Assembly: GCA_031282385.1 (NCBI GenBank)
Contig: JAITDV010000311.1
Location: 1 to 6,530, forward strand
Length of the DNA stretch: 6,530 bases
Reading direction: 5' to 3'
From: Planctomycetaceae bacterium
GTDB lineage: Bacteria; Planctomycetota; Planctomycetia; Pirellulales; Thermoguttaceae
The notes beneath the pieces were generated by a model. It searched no databases. It was not told the origin of the DNA and saw only the letters and a list, made by a program, of their open reading frames with translations. Positions within the stretch are counted from its first letter, which is position 1. Every line of letters starts with the position of its first letter. Of this stretch, positions 5,691 to 6,530 are shown piece after piece. A program made the position numbers and the translations under genes.

Positions 5691-6530
5691 ATGAAAGATC
5701 AGATTAAAGATTTGTATATTGGCGTGGATGTTGGCGGGACGAAGATTCAGGCGTCTTTGATAACTGACACGGGAACGGTGTTAGTTAGTAATCGCCGTAA
5801 TACGCCGCGTAATTGTTCACCTGAAATGACGCTTGACGTGATAGAAGAATCTATACACGAACTTTTAATGCTTCAGAATCAACCTGTAGATCAATTAAGC
5901 GGCGTCGGCATTGCAGTACCTGGAGTAGTTTGTCCTGATACGGGTTACGTAGTTGTTACGCCTAATATGAATCTTTCTGGTGTTGAGCTTGGTAGTGTGA
6001 TGCGAGAGCGGTTGGGTGGAGTTCGGGTGGAGGTTGGCAATGATTGTAATCTTGGCACGCTTGGCGAATGTTGGCTTGGCAGCGGCAGATTGGCGAATAC
6101 GGCAGTTGGAATTTTTGTCGGAACAGGTATAGGCGCCGGAATTGTTAAAGATCATCGTTTAATTTCGGGCGCCGGTCAAGTTGCGGGTGAGATTGGTCAT
6201 ATTGTTTTGCAAATTCCGTGTGAAAGTTGGTACACACAATTACGCATTAAAAAAAGCGGACGAAAACTTGTAAAACAAGCTGATTTTTCAGAACGTACAA
6301 TAAAAGCAAAAAAAGTTAAGCTGATAAAAAAATCGGCGAAACATCCGCTTGGATTAGTTCAATGCGGTTGTGGGAATTATGGTTGTTTTGAGTCGATAGC
6401 TAGCCGGTCAGCAATTGAACGTTATATTCGTGAAGCTATAGCATACGGCGCAAAATCGTCAATCGCGGATTACAACGGCGGCAAACTTGATATTATAAAA
6501 AGCGGCTCAATTGCAAAAGCATTAAAGAGC
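5691..6530 (+). CDS. ROK-family sugar kinase (glucokinase-like), 3' end outside the window
   Basis: ROK kinases phosphorylate glucose or N-acetyl amino sugars with ATP in the cytoplasm; some ROK proteins are repressors. The first 280 residues are present without a stop. Visible motifs are the phosphate loop YIGVDVGGTK (9-18), catalytic Asp118 in VGNDCNLGTLGE, the nucleotide-binding VGTGIGAGI (143-151), the ROK motif GAGQVAGEIGH ending at His170, and the zinc motif CGCGNYGCFE (225-234). There is no N-terminal helix-turn-helix, so a kinase is favoured over a ROK repressor. The substrate cannot be read off. Between His170 and Cys225 there are 54 residues, where relatives usually have some 10-20; the extra stretch (about 181-214) is rich in Lys/Arg. 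The ATG at 5691 follows an in-frame TAG at 5685-5687, so it is the earliest possible ATG; only a weak GGGA lies upstream. The gene is 212 bp from its neighbour, so it is probably transcribed separately. Confidence 0.93.
   Translation, partial: MKDQIKDLYIGVDVGGTKIQASLITDTGTVLVSNRRNTPRNCSPEMTLDVIEESIHELLMLQNQPVDQLSGVGIAVPGVVCPDTGYVVVTPNMNLSGVELGSVMRERLGGVRVEVGNDCNLGTLGECWLGSGRLANTAVGIFVGTGIGAGIVKDHRLISGAGQVAGEIGHIVLQIPCESWYTQLRIKKSGRKLVKQADFSERTIKAKKVKLIKKSAKHPLGLVQCGCGNYGCFESIASRSAIERYIREAIAYGAKSSIADYNGGKLDIIKSGSIAKALKS

Overview
This is an AT-rich bacterial window holding two intact-looking genes and one decayed gene, all on the + strand, plus a repeat-rich intergenic block. The ROK protein (wording around its NDCN, GTGIGAG and CGCGNYGC motifs) and the GAP1-type N-terminus of the large protein remind me of Planctomycetota. 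The starts also lack clear Shine-Dalgarno sites, as is common in that group. The taxon is an inference from memory of protein families, not a search result.

Layout. Positions 1-662 contain no gene I can support. They hold three copies (two direct, one inverted) of a roughly 85-115 bp repeat with a hairpin core. Positions 663-1826 are the remains of an Rpn-family (PD-(D/E)XK, recombination-promoting nuclease/putative transposase) gene with a DUF4351-like tail. It is broken by two mutually compensating frameshifts near its start and two in-frame TAA codons near its end. Positions 1827-2073 are a low-complexity leader: a 7-bp tandem repeat, a G7 tract, a T-rich stretch, and a palindrome directly ahead of the next start codon. 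Positions 2074-5478 encode a 1134-residue protein. Its first ~365 residues look like a GTPase-associated protein 1 N-terminal module (GAP1-N2 plus GAP1-M). A disordered linker, one transmembrane helix and a large unrecognised C-terminal region with Asn/Asp-rich inserts and a long coiled coil follow. After a 212-bp gap, 5691-6530 is the start of a ROK-family sugar kinase gene that runs off the window. It has an unusual lysine-rich insertion in its zinc-site region.

How the parts relate. I see no tight operon: each gene is separated from the next by more than 200 bp. The most intriguing object is the membrane-anchored GAP1 protein. GAP1 modules are described in GTPase-centred, conflict-type systems, but no GTPase gene is visible here. 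The repeat cluster beside a decayed Rpn gene marks the left part as an accessory, decaying region, while the ROK gene looks like ordinary metabolism.
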